Part shown: piece after piece, positions 1 to 8,031 of the stretch
How the letters are laid out: the number at the start of each line of letters is the position of its first letter
Numbering within the stretch: position 1 is the first letter of the stretch
NCBI RefSeq assembly: GCF_002074055.1
Contig: NZ_CP014619.1
Span: 124,001 to 188,000, forward strand
Reading direction: 5' to 3'
DNA: 64,000 bases
Source: Frondihabitans sp. 762G35
GTDB taxonomy: Bacteria; Actinomycetota; Actinomycetes; Actinomycetales; Microbacteriaceae
Translations under genes and position numbers: made by a program
The notes under the pieces: generated by a model
What the model was told of the DNA's origin: nothing
Database searches by the model: none
What the model saw: the letters and a program-made list of their open reading frames with translations, nothing else

Positions 1-35
1 ATGTTTATATTCGACAACGACGACGAGGGGGAGAG

Positions 36-710
36 ATGCCGATTCCGGTAGCGAGAGAGTCCGGCCTGAGACGTCGTCTCCGCAAGGAGGAGGTGTTCGA
101 GCGGATGCTGGAGGCCATCCTCGACGGCACCCTCGCCCCGGGCGAGCGGCTCCGCGACACCGACCTGCAGGAGTGGCTGGGCGTGTCCCGCACGCCGATC
201 CGGCTCGCCATCGTCCGGCTCGAGCAGATGAGGCTCATCGAGTCCTCGCCGAACCGGTTCACCCGGGTGTCCCGCTCGACGCCGGAGCGGATCCCGCAGC
301 TCCTCGACGTCCTCTCGGCCATCTGGGCGCTCGCCGCCCGGGAGGCCGCGGTGCGCATGAGCGCCTCCGAGCACGTCGAGCTCCTCGGTCGCCTCGCCGT
401 CGCGGCGTCGGCCTGTCGCCGCGCAGACGGGGGCGCGTCGTCGGCTGCGGCGATCGAGGCGACGCGCGTCGCCCTCTTCCACCTGAGTCGGCTCTCGGGC
501 AACACCCTCCTGGCCGATCTCGTGGTCGCCTTCGGCACGTCGCTCGGCTACCAGCTGACGCTGCAGGGAGCGCGAGTCGACCTCGTCCTCCTGGCGCGGC
601 TCCTGACGGCCCTCGAGGTCGCCCTGCACGGCCGCGACGGCGAGGCGGCGGCCGAGGTCCTCGACCGGCTCCGCGGGTGCTCCCTCGTGCGCGCCGAGGT
701 CGCGGCGTGA
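36..710 (+). CDS. GntR-family transcriptional regulator (first of a tandem pair)
   Basis: A 224-residue DNA-binding regulator. Residues about 10-75 form a GntR winged helix-turn-helix; the stretch GVSRTPIRLAIVRLE is the usual recognition-helix region and ILDGTLAPGERL is the typical GntR opening. The rest is an alpha-helical, Ala-rich effector domain of FCD/VanR type by length; its ligand is unknown. The ATG has a good purine-rich ribosome site (GAGGGGGAGAG) just upstream. Its stop overlaps the GTG of the next gene by four bases, so the two are translationally coupled. The target operon is not visible because the window begins 35 bases upstream. Confidence 0.85.
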   Translation: MPIPVARESGLRRRLRKEEVFERMLEAILDGTLAPGERLRDTDLQEWLGVSRTPIRLAIVRLEQMRLIESSPNRFTRVSRSTPERIPQLLDVLSAIWALAAREAAVRMSASEHVELLGRLAVAASACRRADGGASSAAAIEATRVALFHLSRLSGNTLLADLVVAFGTSLGYQLTLQGARVDLVLLARLLTALEVALHGRDGEAAAEVLDRLRGCSLVRAEVAA

Positions 711-1411
711 GCCCTGTCCCCCGCGGGGCCCGGACGACTCAGGACCGCGGTCTGCTCAGCGAGAGCGTCCGGCGGCACCTCCTCGAGTCGATCCTTGACG
801 GCACCCTCGTGGCGGGGGAGCGGCTCCACGACGACCAGCTGACCGAGTGGCTCGGAGTCTCGCGCACCCCGATCCGCACGGCCCTGGAGAGGCTCGCCGA
901 CGCGGGCCTCGTCGAGATGGAGCCGAATCGCTTCACCCGCGTCGTCCGGCCCGACCCGTCGCTCCTGCGGGAGGCGCTCGCCGTCTACGGCGCGCTCCAC
1001 GCGGCGGCGGCGGAGGCCGTCGTCCCCGACCTCGACGACGCCGAGGTCGACGAGCTCCGGTGCGTCGCCGCGACCGCCCTCGACGGGGTCGCCCGCGCGG
1101 CCGAGACCCGCGACCATGCCGCGGCCCTCGAGGCGCTCGGCCCCGTCTTCGACTTCGTCGTCGGCCGAACGCGCAATCCCGTGCTCGTCGCGGCCCTCGG
1201 CGGGCTGGAGACCCGGCTGCTCTTCTTCGTCCGGAGTCTCCGCGTGGTCGTCACGGAGGCGGAGGCGGCGGCGTTCGCCGGAGAGGTCGTGCGGGCCGCG
1301 GAGGCCCGCGACGGCCGCGCCGCCGCCGCCGCGATGGCGGCGTTCCTCGCCCGGCAGGCGGGAGGCGCCCGAGGCGGCCGCTCAGGCGGCGGGGTCGGAG
1401 GCGCGGCTTAG
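707..1411 (+). CDS. GntR-family transcriptional regulator (second of a tandem pair)
   Basis: A 234-residue paralogue of the preceding regulator. Both share the pattern ILDGTL..GERL, then EWLGVSRTPIR, then PNRFTRV in the winged-helix domain, so the pair looks like a tandem duplication. The GTG start is chosen because it makes a 4-base GTGA overlap with the upstream stop and places the winged helix at residues about 15-80. The C-terminal half is an Ala-rich helical effector domain. The two proteins could form heterodimers or respond to related ligands (inference). The stop codon TAG lies inside the -10 box of the next gene. Confidence 0.8.
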   Translation: MSPVPRGARTTQDRGLLSESVRRHLLESILDGTLVAGERLHDDQLTEWLGVSRTPIRTALERLADAGLVEMEPNRFTRVVRPDPSLLREALAVYGALHAAAAEAVVPDLDDAEVDELRCVAATALDGVARAAETRDHAAALEALGPVFDFVVGRTRNPVLVAALGGLETRLLFFVRSLRVVVTEAEAAAFAGEVVRAAEARDGRAAAAAMAAFLARQAGGARGGRSGGGVGGAA

Positions 1412-1420
1412 CATGGCTGC

Positions 1421-2386
1421 ATGTCTCCGGGTCCGGTCGTCGCCTCCGCGCACGACGGCGCTGCGCCGGAGGCGCCTCCCCTCACGACGGTCTACCGGCC
1501 GAGCGAGCCGGTCGACCTGCGACAGACGCTCCGTCCCCTGCAGCGCGGCGGCGGGGATCCTGCGTTCCGCTCCGTCGGGAGCGAGATCTGGCGCGCCGTC
1601 CGCACGCCCCTCGGCCCGGGCACCCTGCGGCTCCGGCCGGTCGCGGGCGGCGTCGATGCCACCGCGTGGGGCGCGGGAGCCGAGTGGCTCATCGAGGGCG
1701 TGCCGGAGCTCCTGGGCCGCGGCGACGACTGGTCGACCCTCGACGTCTCGGGCAACGCCTTCCTCAGCGACGCACGTCGCCGTCAGCCGGGGCTCCGCCT
1801 GACCCGCACCAACGAGGTCGTCCAGATGCTCGTCCCCGCCGTGCTCGAGCAGAAGGTCACCAGCGTCGAGGCCTGGCGCGGCTTCCGCCAACTGGTGCGC
1901 GCGCACGGCGAGAAGGCTCCGGGTCCGGCCCCCGAGGGGCTCACCGTGCCGCCCGACGCATCGACCTGGAAGCGGATCCCCAGCTGGGAGTGGCACCGCG
2001 CCGGCGTCGGGCCGCAGCGGTCCGCGACCGTGATGCGCGTCTGCGCCGTCGCGGCGGGCCTCGAGCGCACGCTGGACCTCGGGCGCGGCGGTGACGAGAT
2101 CCAGCGGCGCCTGCGGTCGGTCGTGGGCGTCGGCGTCTGGACCGCCGCCGAGACGAGCCAGCGCGCGCACGGCGATGCGGACTCCCCGAGCGTCGGCGAC
2201 TACCACCTGCCCGCGCTCGTCGGGTGGGCGCTCATCGGCAAGCCGGTCGACGACGACGGGATGCTCGAGCTCCTCGAACCGTGGCGGGGGAACCGCGAGC
2301 GGGTCATGCGCCTGATCGGCGGGAGTGGATTCTCGAAGCCCCGGTTCGGCCCGCGGATGACGATCCAGGATCACCGGTCGCACTGA
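1421..2386 (+). CDS. DNA-3-methyladenine glycosylase 2 family (AlkA-like, HhH-GPD)
   Basis: A 321-residue base-excision repair enzyme that would remove alkylated purines from DNA. The HhH-GPD region lies at about residues 120-310: LVPAVLEQKVTS matches the start of the AlkA glycosylase fold, VVGVGVWTAAE the helix-hairpin-helix glycines, and VGDYHLP carries the catalytic aspartate. The N-terminal 110 residues correspond to the AlkA-type beta domain. A -10-like TAGCAT (1409-1414) lies six bases before the ATG with no ribosome site, suggesting a leaderless transcript independent of the GntR pair. Confidence 0.8.
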   Translation: MSPGPVVASAHDGAAPEAPPLTTVYRPSEPVDLRQTLRPLQRGGGDPAFRSVGSEIWRAVRTPLGPGTLRLRPVAGGVDATAWGAGAEWLIEGVPELLGRGDDWSTLDVSGNAFLSDARRRQPGLRLTRTNEVVQMLVPAVLEQKVTSVEAWRGFRQLVRAHGEKAPGPAPEGLTVPPDASTWKRIPSWEWHRAGVGPQRSATVMRVCAVAAGLERTLDLGRGGDEIQRRLRSVVGVGVWTAAETSQRAHGDADSPSVGDYHLPALVGWALIGKPVDDDGMLELLEPWRGNRERVMRLIGGSGFSKPRFGPRMTIQDHRSH

Positions 2387-2416
2387 GCCGGCCGGTCGGC
2401 AGGAGCCGCGACCCGG

Positions 2417-2908
2417 TCAGGCCTCGGGCGTCTCCGGCGGCTCGGCACGGGCCCCGCGGCCGTCGTTCCGGATGGCGTCGAGCACCCGCAGCGAGAAGTC
2501 GTGCAGGGCGGGTGCCTGGTCGCCCAGCGCGTCCACGAAATAGCGCTTGATCGCCTCGTTGTGGCCGCGACTCGACTCGAGCATCGCCCGGCGGCCCGCC
2601 GGGGTCAGCTCGACCCAGGTGCCGCGGGCGTCGAGGTCGCAGTCGGTGCGCCGCACCAGGCCGCGCTTCTCCATCCGGGTCACCTGGTGGCTGACGCGGC
2701 TCTTCTCCCAGCCGATCTGCTCGGCGATGTCGCGCACGCGGAGGCGCCGGTCGGAGACGCGGCCGAGCCCGACGAGGATCTCGTACTCGGGAGCGGACAC
2801 GCCCGAGTTCTCGTGGAGCTGCAGCTCGAGAGCCCGGTCGAGACGCCGGCGCATGGCGTAGAAGGCGTCCCAGACGGCCCAGTCCTGATCGGTGAGCTGC
2901 TCGGCCAT
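2417..2908 (-). CDS. MarR-family transcriptional regulator
   Basis: A 163-residue MarR-type winged helix dimer. Residues about 45-115 hold the DNA-binding part (VRDIAEQIGWEKSRVSHQVTRMEKRGLV, here cited only by position 60-87) followed by the basic wing and the typical D-x-R-G-T motif (DLDARGT). It is divergent from putA with only 41 bases between the two starts, so it may control proline use, but MarR proteins next to catabolic genes are not always their regulator. A -10-like TACACT (complement of 2915-2920) sits six bases before the ATG, so the message is probably leaderless. Confidence 0.85.
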   Translation of the reverse strand: MAEQLTDQDWAVWDAFYAMRRRLDRALELQLHENSGVSAPEYEILVGLGRVSDRRLRVRDIAEQIGWEKSRVSHQVTRMEKRGLVRRTDCDLDARGTWVELTPAGRRAMLESSRGHNEAIKRYFVDALGDQAPALHDFSLRVLDAIRNDGRGARAEPPETPEA

Positions 2909-2914
2909 TCGCCC

Positions 2915-2943
2915 AGTGTAGAGACGGGGGTGCGCCGTATCCT
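2915..2943. promoter_or_regulatory. Back-to-back -10 boxes of the marR and putA genes
   Basis: The 41-base divergent gap holds TACACT reading left (2920-2915), six bases from the MarR ATG, and TATCCT reading right (2938-2943), six bases from the putA ATG. Both match TANNNT and predict leaderless messages. The boxes are so close that a protein bound here would affect both genes. No clear -35 box or palindrome was seen. Confidence 0.5.
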
Positions 2944-2949
2944 CGAAGC

Positions 2950-5900
2950 ATGTCCGACGTGCTGCCCTCCGATCTCGCCCAGGAGACCGTCGAGACGGTC
3001 AGGCGCTGGCTCCGGGCGTCGTCGGAGACGCGGGTCGACCCGTCGGCGCAGCGCCTCGCGGGCGTGCTCCGCGACCCGGAGGGGCTCGACTTCACCCTCG
3101 GCTTCGTCGACCGTGTCGTGCGTCCCGAAGACCTGCGCGTCGCCGCCCGCAGCCTGGAGGAGCTGAGCCGCTCCATCCCGAAGTTCCTGCCCTGGTACCT
3201 CCGCGCGGCGATCGCCACCGGGGGCGGCCTCGCGACCGGGGCGCCCTGGCCGACCGTGCCGGTGGCCCGCCGGGCGCTGCGCTCGATGGTCGACCACCTG
3301 GTCGTCGACGCGACGCCCGCGAAGCTGGGGCCCACCCTGGCGAAGCTCCGGGGCCCGGGCATCCGGCTCAACCTCAACCTCCTCGGCGAGGCCGTCCTCG
3401 GCGACTCCGAGTCCGATCGTCGGCTGGAGGGCACGAGGGCCCTCCTCGAGCGCGACGACGTCGACTACGTCTCGATCAAGGTCAGCGCGGTCGCCAGCCA
3501 GCTCTCGATGTGGGCCTTCGAGGAGACGAGCGACCGGATCGTCGAGCGGCTCCTGCCCCTCTTTGAGCTCGCCCTCGCCTCGGCCAGGCCGACCTTCATC
3601 AACCTCGACATGGAGGAGTACCGCGACCTCGACCTGACGATCGACGTCTTCACGCGCCTCCTCGACCGCGACGAGCTCCTCGGCCTCGAGGCGGGGATCG
3701 TGCTCCAGGCCTACCTGCCCGACTCCCTCGGCGCCCTGCAGCTCCTCACCGACTGGTCGCGCTCACGGGTCTCCCGGGGCGGTGCCCCCATCAAGGTGCG
3801 AATCGTCAAGGGCGCCAACCTCGCCCAGGAGCGCGTCGACGCGGCCATCCACGGCTGGCCGCTCGCGACCTGGTCGACGAAGCAGGAGACCGACACCCAC
3901 TACAAGCGGCTCCTCCGCTGGGCGCTCACGCAGGACAACGCGTCGGTCGTGAAGGTGGGCGTGGCCGGGCACAACCTGTTCGACCTCGCCTACGCGTGGA
4001 ACCTGGCGAAGAAGAACATGGTCACCAGCCGGATGGACGTCGAGATGCTCCTCGGCATGGCCAGCGCGCAGGCGCAGGCGGTCCGGGCCGACGTGGGCGA
4101 TCTGCTCCTGTACACGCCGGTCGTGCATCCCTCGGAGTTCGACTCGGCCATCGGCTACCTCGTGCGCCGCCTGGAGGAGGGCGCGAGCCCGGAGAACTTC
4201 CTGTCGTCGGCGTTCGACCTCGAAAGCGACCCCGAGGCGTTCGATCGCGAGGAGGCGCGCTTCCTGGCGTCCCTCCGCGAGCTCGACGACGACGTCCCGC
4301 GCCCGCGGCGGACGCAGGATCGCACCGCGCCCGTCGACCTGACGAGCCCGACGGGCGACTTCGCCAACGAACCCGACACCGATCCCGCGCTCGAGGTCAA
4401 CCGGACCTGGGCCCGCCGCATCCTGCGCCGATCCGCGGTCTCCGAGCTCGGCGTCGCCGGGATCGAGAGCGCCTGGGTCGACGACGACGCCCGCCTCGAG
4501 GAGATCGTGGCGGGTGTCGCCGAGGCCGGTGTCCGCTGGGGTCAGCAGGAGGCGTCGACCCGCGCCGAGCTCCTCGACCTCGTCGGTCGCTCGCTCGCCG
4601 CCCGCCGCGCCGACCTGCTGGAGGTCATGGCGAGCGAGACGGGCAAGACCATCGCCGAGGGCGACCCGGAGGTCAGCGAGGCGATCGACTTCGCGCACTA
4701 CTACGCCGAGCTGGCCCGCGAGCTCGACCGGGTCGAGGGGGCCGTCGCCGTCCCGCCCCGGCTCACCGTCGTCGCCCCGCCGTGGAACTTCCCCGTGTCG
4801 ATCGCCGTCGGCGGGGTGCTCGCCGCGCTCGCGGTCGGGAGCGGCGTCATCCTCAAGCCCGCGCCGCAGGCCCACCGCACCGCCGCCGTCGTGGCCGAGG
4901 TGCTCTGGGAGGCGGGCGTGCCCCGGTCGCTGCTGGCGCTCGTCGACCTCGACGAGGAGGTGCTGGGCCGGAGCCTCGTGACGCACCCCGCCGTCGACCG
5001 CGTCCTCCTGACCGGGTCGTTCGAGACGGCCGCCCTCTTCCGCTCCTGGCGTCCCGACCTCGCCCTGCACGCCGAGACGAGCGGCAAGAACGCGATCGTC
5101 GTGACCCCGTCGGCCGACTTCGACCTGGCCGTGGCCGATGTCGTCGCCAGCGCCTTCGGGCACGCGGGGCAGAAGTGCTCCGCGGCCTCGCTCGTGATCC
5201 TCGTGGGGTCGGCGGGCGAGAGCGAGCGGTTCCGCCGCCAGCTCGTCGACGCGGTCCGGAGCATCCGGGTCGGCTACCCCGACGTCGCGACCACGCGCAT
5301 GGGGCCGCTGATCGACCCCCCGGGCGGCACGCTGGAGCGCGGCCTGCGCACGCTGGCCGAGGGAGAGTCCTGGCTGGTCAAGCCCGCCCCGCTCGACGAG
5401 ACCGACGTGCTCTGGAGCCCGGGCGTCCGCGACGGCGTCCGACCGGGCAGCGAATTCCACCGCACCGAGTTCTTCGGGCCGGTCCTCGGCATCATGCACG
5501 CCGACACGCTGGAGCAGGCGATCGCCTGGCAGAACGACGTCGACTACGGGCTCACGGCCGGCCTCCACTCGCTCGACGAGTCGGAGATCGCGCTCTGGTC
5601 GTCCACCGTCACGGCGGGCAACCTCTACGTCAACCGCTCGACGACCGGCGCGATCGTCCGGCGGCAGCCGTTCGGCGGCTGGAAGCGGTCGAGGGTCGGG
5701 ACGGGTGCCAAGGCCGGCGGCCCCGACCACCTCGCCGCCCTCACGTCCTGGCGCCGCGTCGAGCACGAGCCGGCGTCGTCGCTCCAGCTCGACGGCGTGC
5801 CGGAGCTCGCCGTGCGCATCATCGAGGCCACGCGCTCGGTGCTCACCTTCGGCGAGTTCGACTTCGTCCGCTCGGGCAGCCGGAGCGATCAGCGCGCCTG

Positions 5901-6576
5901 GGAGGAGCGCTTCGGGTCGTCGCGCGACGAGTCGGGGCTGGGGGTCGAACGGAACGTCCTGCGCCACCGCCCGCATCCTGCCGTCGTCCGTCTGGCGACG
6001 GGCGGCCGCATGGCCGACCTCGTGCGCGTCGTCGCCGCGGCCGCGCGGGCCGGTGCGCCCCTCACCATCAGCAGCGCCGAGCCGCTGCCCGCGCAGCTCG
6101 TGCAGCTGGTGCGCTCCTCGACGAGCCCGGTGCGCGTCGACGACATCACCGTCGAGAACGAGGGCCTCTGGCTCGCGCGGGCGGAGGCCGGCCTCCTCCA
6201 GGGGCAGGTCGCCGTGCCCGCGCAGGATCCCCTGTCCCTGCTCGAGCGCGCCACTCAAGATTCCGGCGTCCTCCAGCTCGGTCTCCAGAACACCGTCGCC
6301 CTCGACCGCGCGGCGCTGCTCGCGGCCGACCCGGAGACGCGCCTCGACGGCCCGGGGGCCGCGACGTACCGCGACCTGCGGATCCGGCTCATCGGAGGCG
6401 ACGCGTCGGCACTCGCCCGGGCCGTCGGCGGGAGCCCCGACGTGGCCGTGTATGCCGACGAGGTCACCGAGGCGGGGCGCATCGAGCTCCTGCCGTTCCT
6501 CTTGGAGCAGGCCGTGTCGCTGACGGCGCACCGATTCGGGAACCCCGTTCCCGAGCTCGTCCGGCTGCCGCTCTGA
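2950..6576 (+). CDS. putA: Bifunctional proline dehydrogenase / L-glutamate gamma-semialdehyde dehydrogenase (PutA type)
   Basis: A 1208-residue enzyme oxidising proline to glutamate: an FAD proline dehydrogenase barrel (about residues 90-430, with VRIVKGANLAQE) passes P5C/glutamate semialdehyde to an NAD aldehyde dehydrogenase (about 490-960). In the latter PPWNFP is the NAD-site motif, E709 in HAETSGKN is the general base and C743 in GQKCSAA the catalytic thiol. The N-terminal ribbon-helix-helix DNA-binding domain of enterobacterial PutA is absent, so it is not self-regulating. The C-terminal 240 residues are weakly conserved. It would also consume P5C made by the ornithine aminotransferase at 8.0-9.3 kb. 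Confidence 0.92.
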   Translation: MSDVLPSDLAQETVETVRRWLRASSETRVDPSAQRLAGVLRDPEGLDFTLGFVDRVVRPEDLRVAARSLEELSRSIPKFLPWYLRAAIATGGGLATGAPWPTVPVARRALRSMVDHLVVDATPAKLGPTLAKLRGPGIRLNLNLLGEAVLGDSESDRRLEGTRALLERDDVDYVSIKVSAVASQLSMWAFEETSDRIVERLLPLFELALASARPTFINLDMEEYRDLDLTIDVFTRLLDRDELLGLEAGIVLQAYLPDSLGALQLLTDWSRSRVSRGGAPIKVRIVKGANLAQERVDAAIHGWPLATWSTKQETDTHYKRLLRWALTQDNASVVKVGVAGHNLFDLAYAWNLAKKNMVTSRMDVEMLLGMASAQAQAVRADVGDLLLYTPVVHPSEFDSAIGYLVRRLEEGASPENFLSSAFDLESDPEAFDREEARFLASLRELDDDVPRPRRTQDRTAPVDLTSPTGDFANEPDTDPALEVNRTWARRILRRSAVSELGVAGIESAWVDDDARLEEIVAGVAEAGVRWGQQEASTRAELLDLVGRSLAARRADLLEVMASETGKTIAEGDPEVSEAIDFAHYYAELARELDRVEGAVAVPPRLTVVAPPWNFPVSIAVGGVLAALAVGSGVILKPAPQAHRTAAVVAEVLWEAGVPRSLLALVDLDEEVLGRSLVTHPAVDRVLLTGSFETAALFRSWRPDLALHAETSGKNAIVVTPSADFDLAVADVVASAFGHAGQKCSAASLVILVGSAGESERFRRQLVDAVRSIRVGYPDVATTRMGPLIDPPGGTLERGLRTLAEGESWLVKPAPLDETDVLWSPGVRDGVRPGSEFHRTEFFGPVLGIMHADTLEQAIAWQNDVDYGLTAGLHSLDESEIALWSSTVTAGNLYVNRSTTGAIVRRQPFGGWKRSRVGTGAKAGGPDHLAALTSWRRVEHEPASSLQLDGVPELAVRIIEATRSVLTFGEFDFVRSGSRSDQRAWEERFGSSRDESGLGVERNVLRHRPHPAVVRLATGGRMADLVRVVAAAARAGAPLTISSAEPLPAQLVQLVRSSTSPVRVDDITVENEGLWLARAEAGLLQGQVAVPAQDPLSLLERATQDSGVLQLGLQNTVALDRAALLAADPETRLDGPGAATYRDLRIRLIGGDASALARAVGGSPDVAVYADEVTEAGRIELLPFLLEQAVSLTAHRFGNPVPELVRLPL

Positions 6577-6631
6577 CGCCGCGGAGGCCCCGAGGCAGGA
6601 GAGCCGTGTCGCAGGAGCCGCCTCGCAACGG

Positions 6632-7087
6632 CTAGGCGGGCTGCCGGTTGATGAGCTTCGAGAGGACGATCGCGCTGCGCGTGTGGTCGACGTTGGGGGC
6701 GTTCCGAACCCGCTCGAGCGCGCCCTCGAGCGAGGGGATGTCGCGGGAGCGCATGTGGACGATCGCGTCCGCGCTGCCGGTCACCGTCCCGGCGTCGACG
6801 ACCTCGGGCACGGTGCTGAGGATCCGCTGCAGCTCGGCCGGCGACACGGTGCCGCGGCAGAAGAGCTCCACGTACGCCTCCGTCGCCAGTCCGTCGACGG
6901 CCGGGTCGACCTGGACGGTGAAGCCGCGGATCACGCCGTCGGCCACCATGCGGTCGACGCGGCGCTTCACGGCGGAGGCGCTGAGACCCACCACGGAGCC
7001 GATGTCGCCGTAGCCGGCACGGGCGTTCTGGCGGAGGAGGTCGATGATGCTGAAGTCCAGATTGTCCACGCCAGCACTGTATGGCAT
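6632..7087 (-). CDS. Lrp/AsnC-family transcriptional regulator
   Basis: A 151-residue amino-acid-responsive regulator. An AsnC-type helix-turn-helix occupies residues about 8-60 (LLRQNARAGYGDIG, then LSASAVKRRVDRM), and the C-terminal RAM/AsnC ligand-binding domain follows (FTVQVDPAVDG, then VTGSADAIVHM). It is divergent from the guanidino-modifying enzyme and ornithine aminotransferase genes, so control of arginine/ornithine catabolism in response to an amino acid is the natural inference. It is convergent with putA. Confidence 0.88.
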   Translation of the reverse strand: MPYSAGVDNLDFSIIDLLRQNARAGYGDIGSVVGLSASAVKRRVDRMVADGVIRGFTVQVDPAVDGLATEAYVELFCRGTVSPAELQRILSTVPEVVDAGTVTGSADAIVHMRSRDIPSLEGALERVRNAPNVDHTRSAIVLSKLINRQPA

Positions 7088-7170
7088 AAATGTGCGCGAG
7101 ATCGGGTTCTCTGCACGGAAAATGCGTTCGGAGCAGTCGAGATGCGGCTTTTTCGTGTGAAACTGATCGG

Positions 7171-8031
7171 GTGAGCATCTCGACCGAAACCACGACCGCC
7201 GCCTCGATCACGCGTCAGGCCACCCACCGCACGATCCTGATGTGCCGCCCGGAGCATTTCACGGTGAGCTACCGGATCAACCCGTGGATGCACCCCGAGG
7301 ACCCCACCGACACCTCGCGCGCCGTCGCCCAGTGGCAGACCCTCTACGACACCTACGTCGGCCTCGGCTTCGACGTGCACCTGATCGACCCGATCCCCGG
7401 CCTGCCCGACATGGTCTACTCGGCGAACGGCGGCTTCGTCCTCGACGGCAAGGCCTACGGTGCGAGCTTCACCTACCCCGAGCGTCAGCCCGAGGGCCCG
7501 GCCTACATGGACTGGTTCCGCGACAACGGCTTCGACGTCAGGGTCCCCGAGCAGATCAACGAGGGCGAGGGCGACTTCCTCCTCGTCGGCGACGTCATCC
7601 TCGCCGGCACGGGCTTCCGCAGCGACTCCACCTCGCACGAAGAGCTCGCGAGCATCTTCGGCCGCCCGGTCATCACCCTCAACCTCGTCAACCCGAGCTT
7701 CTACCACCTCGACACCGCCATCGCCGTCCTCGACCCGGAGCCGGTCGACGGGCACTCCAACATCGCCTACCTCGAGAGCGCCTTCGACGAGCCGAGCCTC
7801 CGCATCCTGCGCGAGCGCTACCCCGACGCGATCATCGTGAGCGAGGAGGACGCCGCCATCCTGGGCCTCAACTCCTACTCCGACGGCTACAACGTCGTGA
7901 TCGCCGCGCGGGCGACCGGCTTCGAGCGCCAGCTGCGCGAGCGCGGCTACAACCCCATCGGCGTCGACCTGTCCGAGCTGCTGCTCGGCGGCGGCGGAGT
8001 GAAGTGCTGCACCCTCGAGCTGCGACGATGA
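7171..8031 (+). CDS. Guanidino-group-modifying enzyme; likely arginine dihydrolase (usually labelled dimethylargininase)
   Basis: A 286-residue pentein-fold hydrolase. Visible catalytic elements are EGEGD (131-135), the FYHLD histidine H179 and C279 in the C-terminal GGVKCCTL. Such proteins are commonly labelled dimethylarginine dimethylaminohydrolase. However the blocks MCRPEHF..INPWM (N37) and PDMVYSANGGFVL (N86) resemble, as I recall those sequences, cyanobacterial ArgZ/AgrE arginine dihydrolase, where two asparagines allow arginine to be taken to ornithine, CO2 and ammonia. The next gene consumes ornithine, which fits. Start: GTG 7171; an upstream in-frame ATG at 7090 would add 27 unrelated residues. 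The stop overlaps the rocD ATG (ATGA). Confidence 0.75.
   Translation: MSISTETTTAASITRQATHRTILMCRPEHFTVSYRINPWMHPEDPTDTSRAVAQWQTLYDTYVGLGFDVHLIDPIPGLPDMVYSANGGFVLDGKAYGASFTYPERQPEGPAYMDWFRDNGFDVRVPEQINEGEGDFLLVGDVILAGTGFRSDSTSHEELASIFGRPVITLNLVNPSFYHLDTAIAVLDPEPVDGHSNIAYLESAFDEPSLRILRERYPDAIIVSEEDAAILGLNSYSDGYNVVIAARATGFERQLRERGYNPIGVDLSELLLGGGGVKCCTLELRR

Noticed and set aside
3763-6531. Minus-strand open frame of 922 codons opposite putA
   Set aside because: Antisense shadow; Arg/Gly/Glu-rich translation with no domains, and putA is unambiguous.
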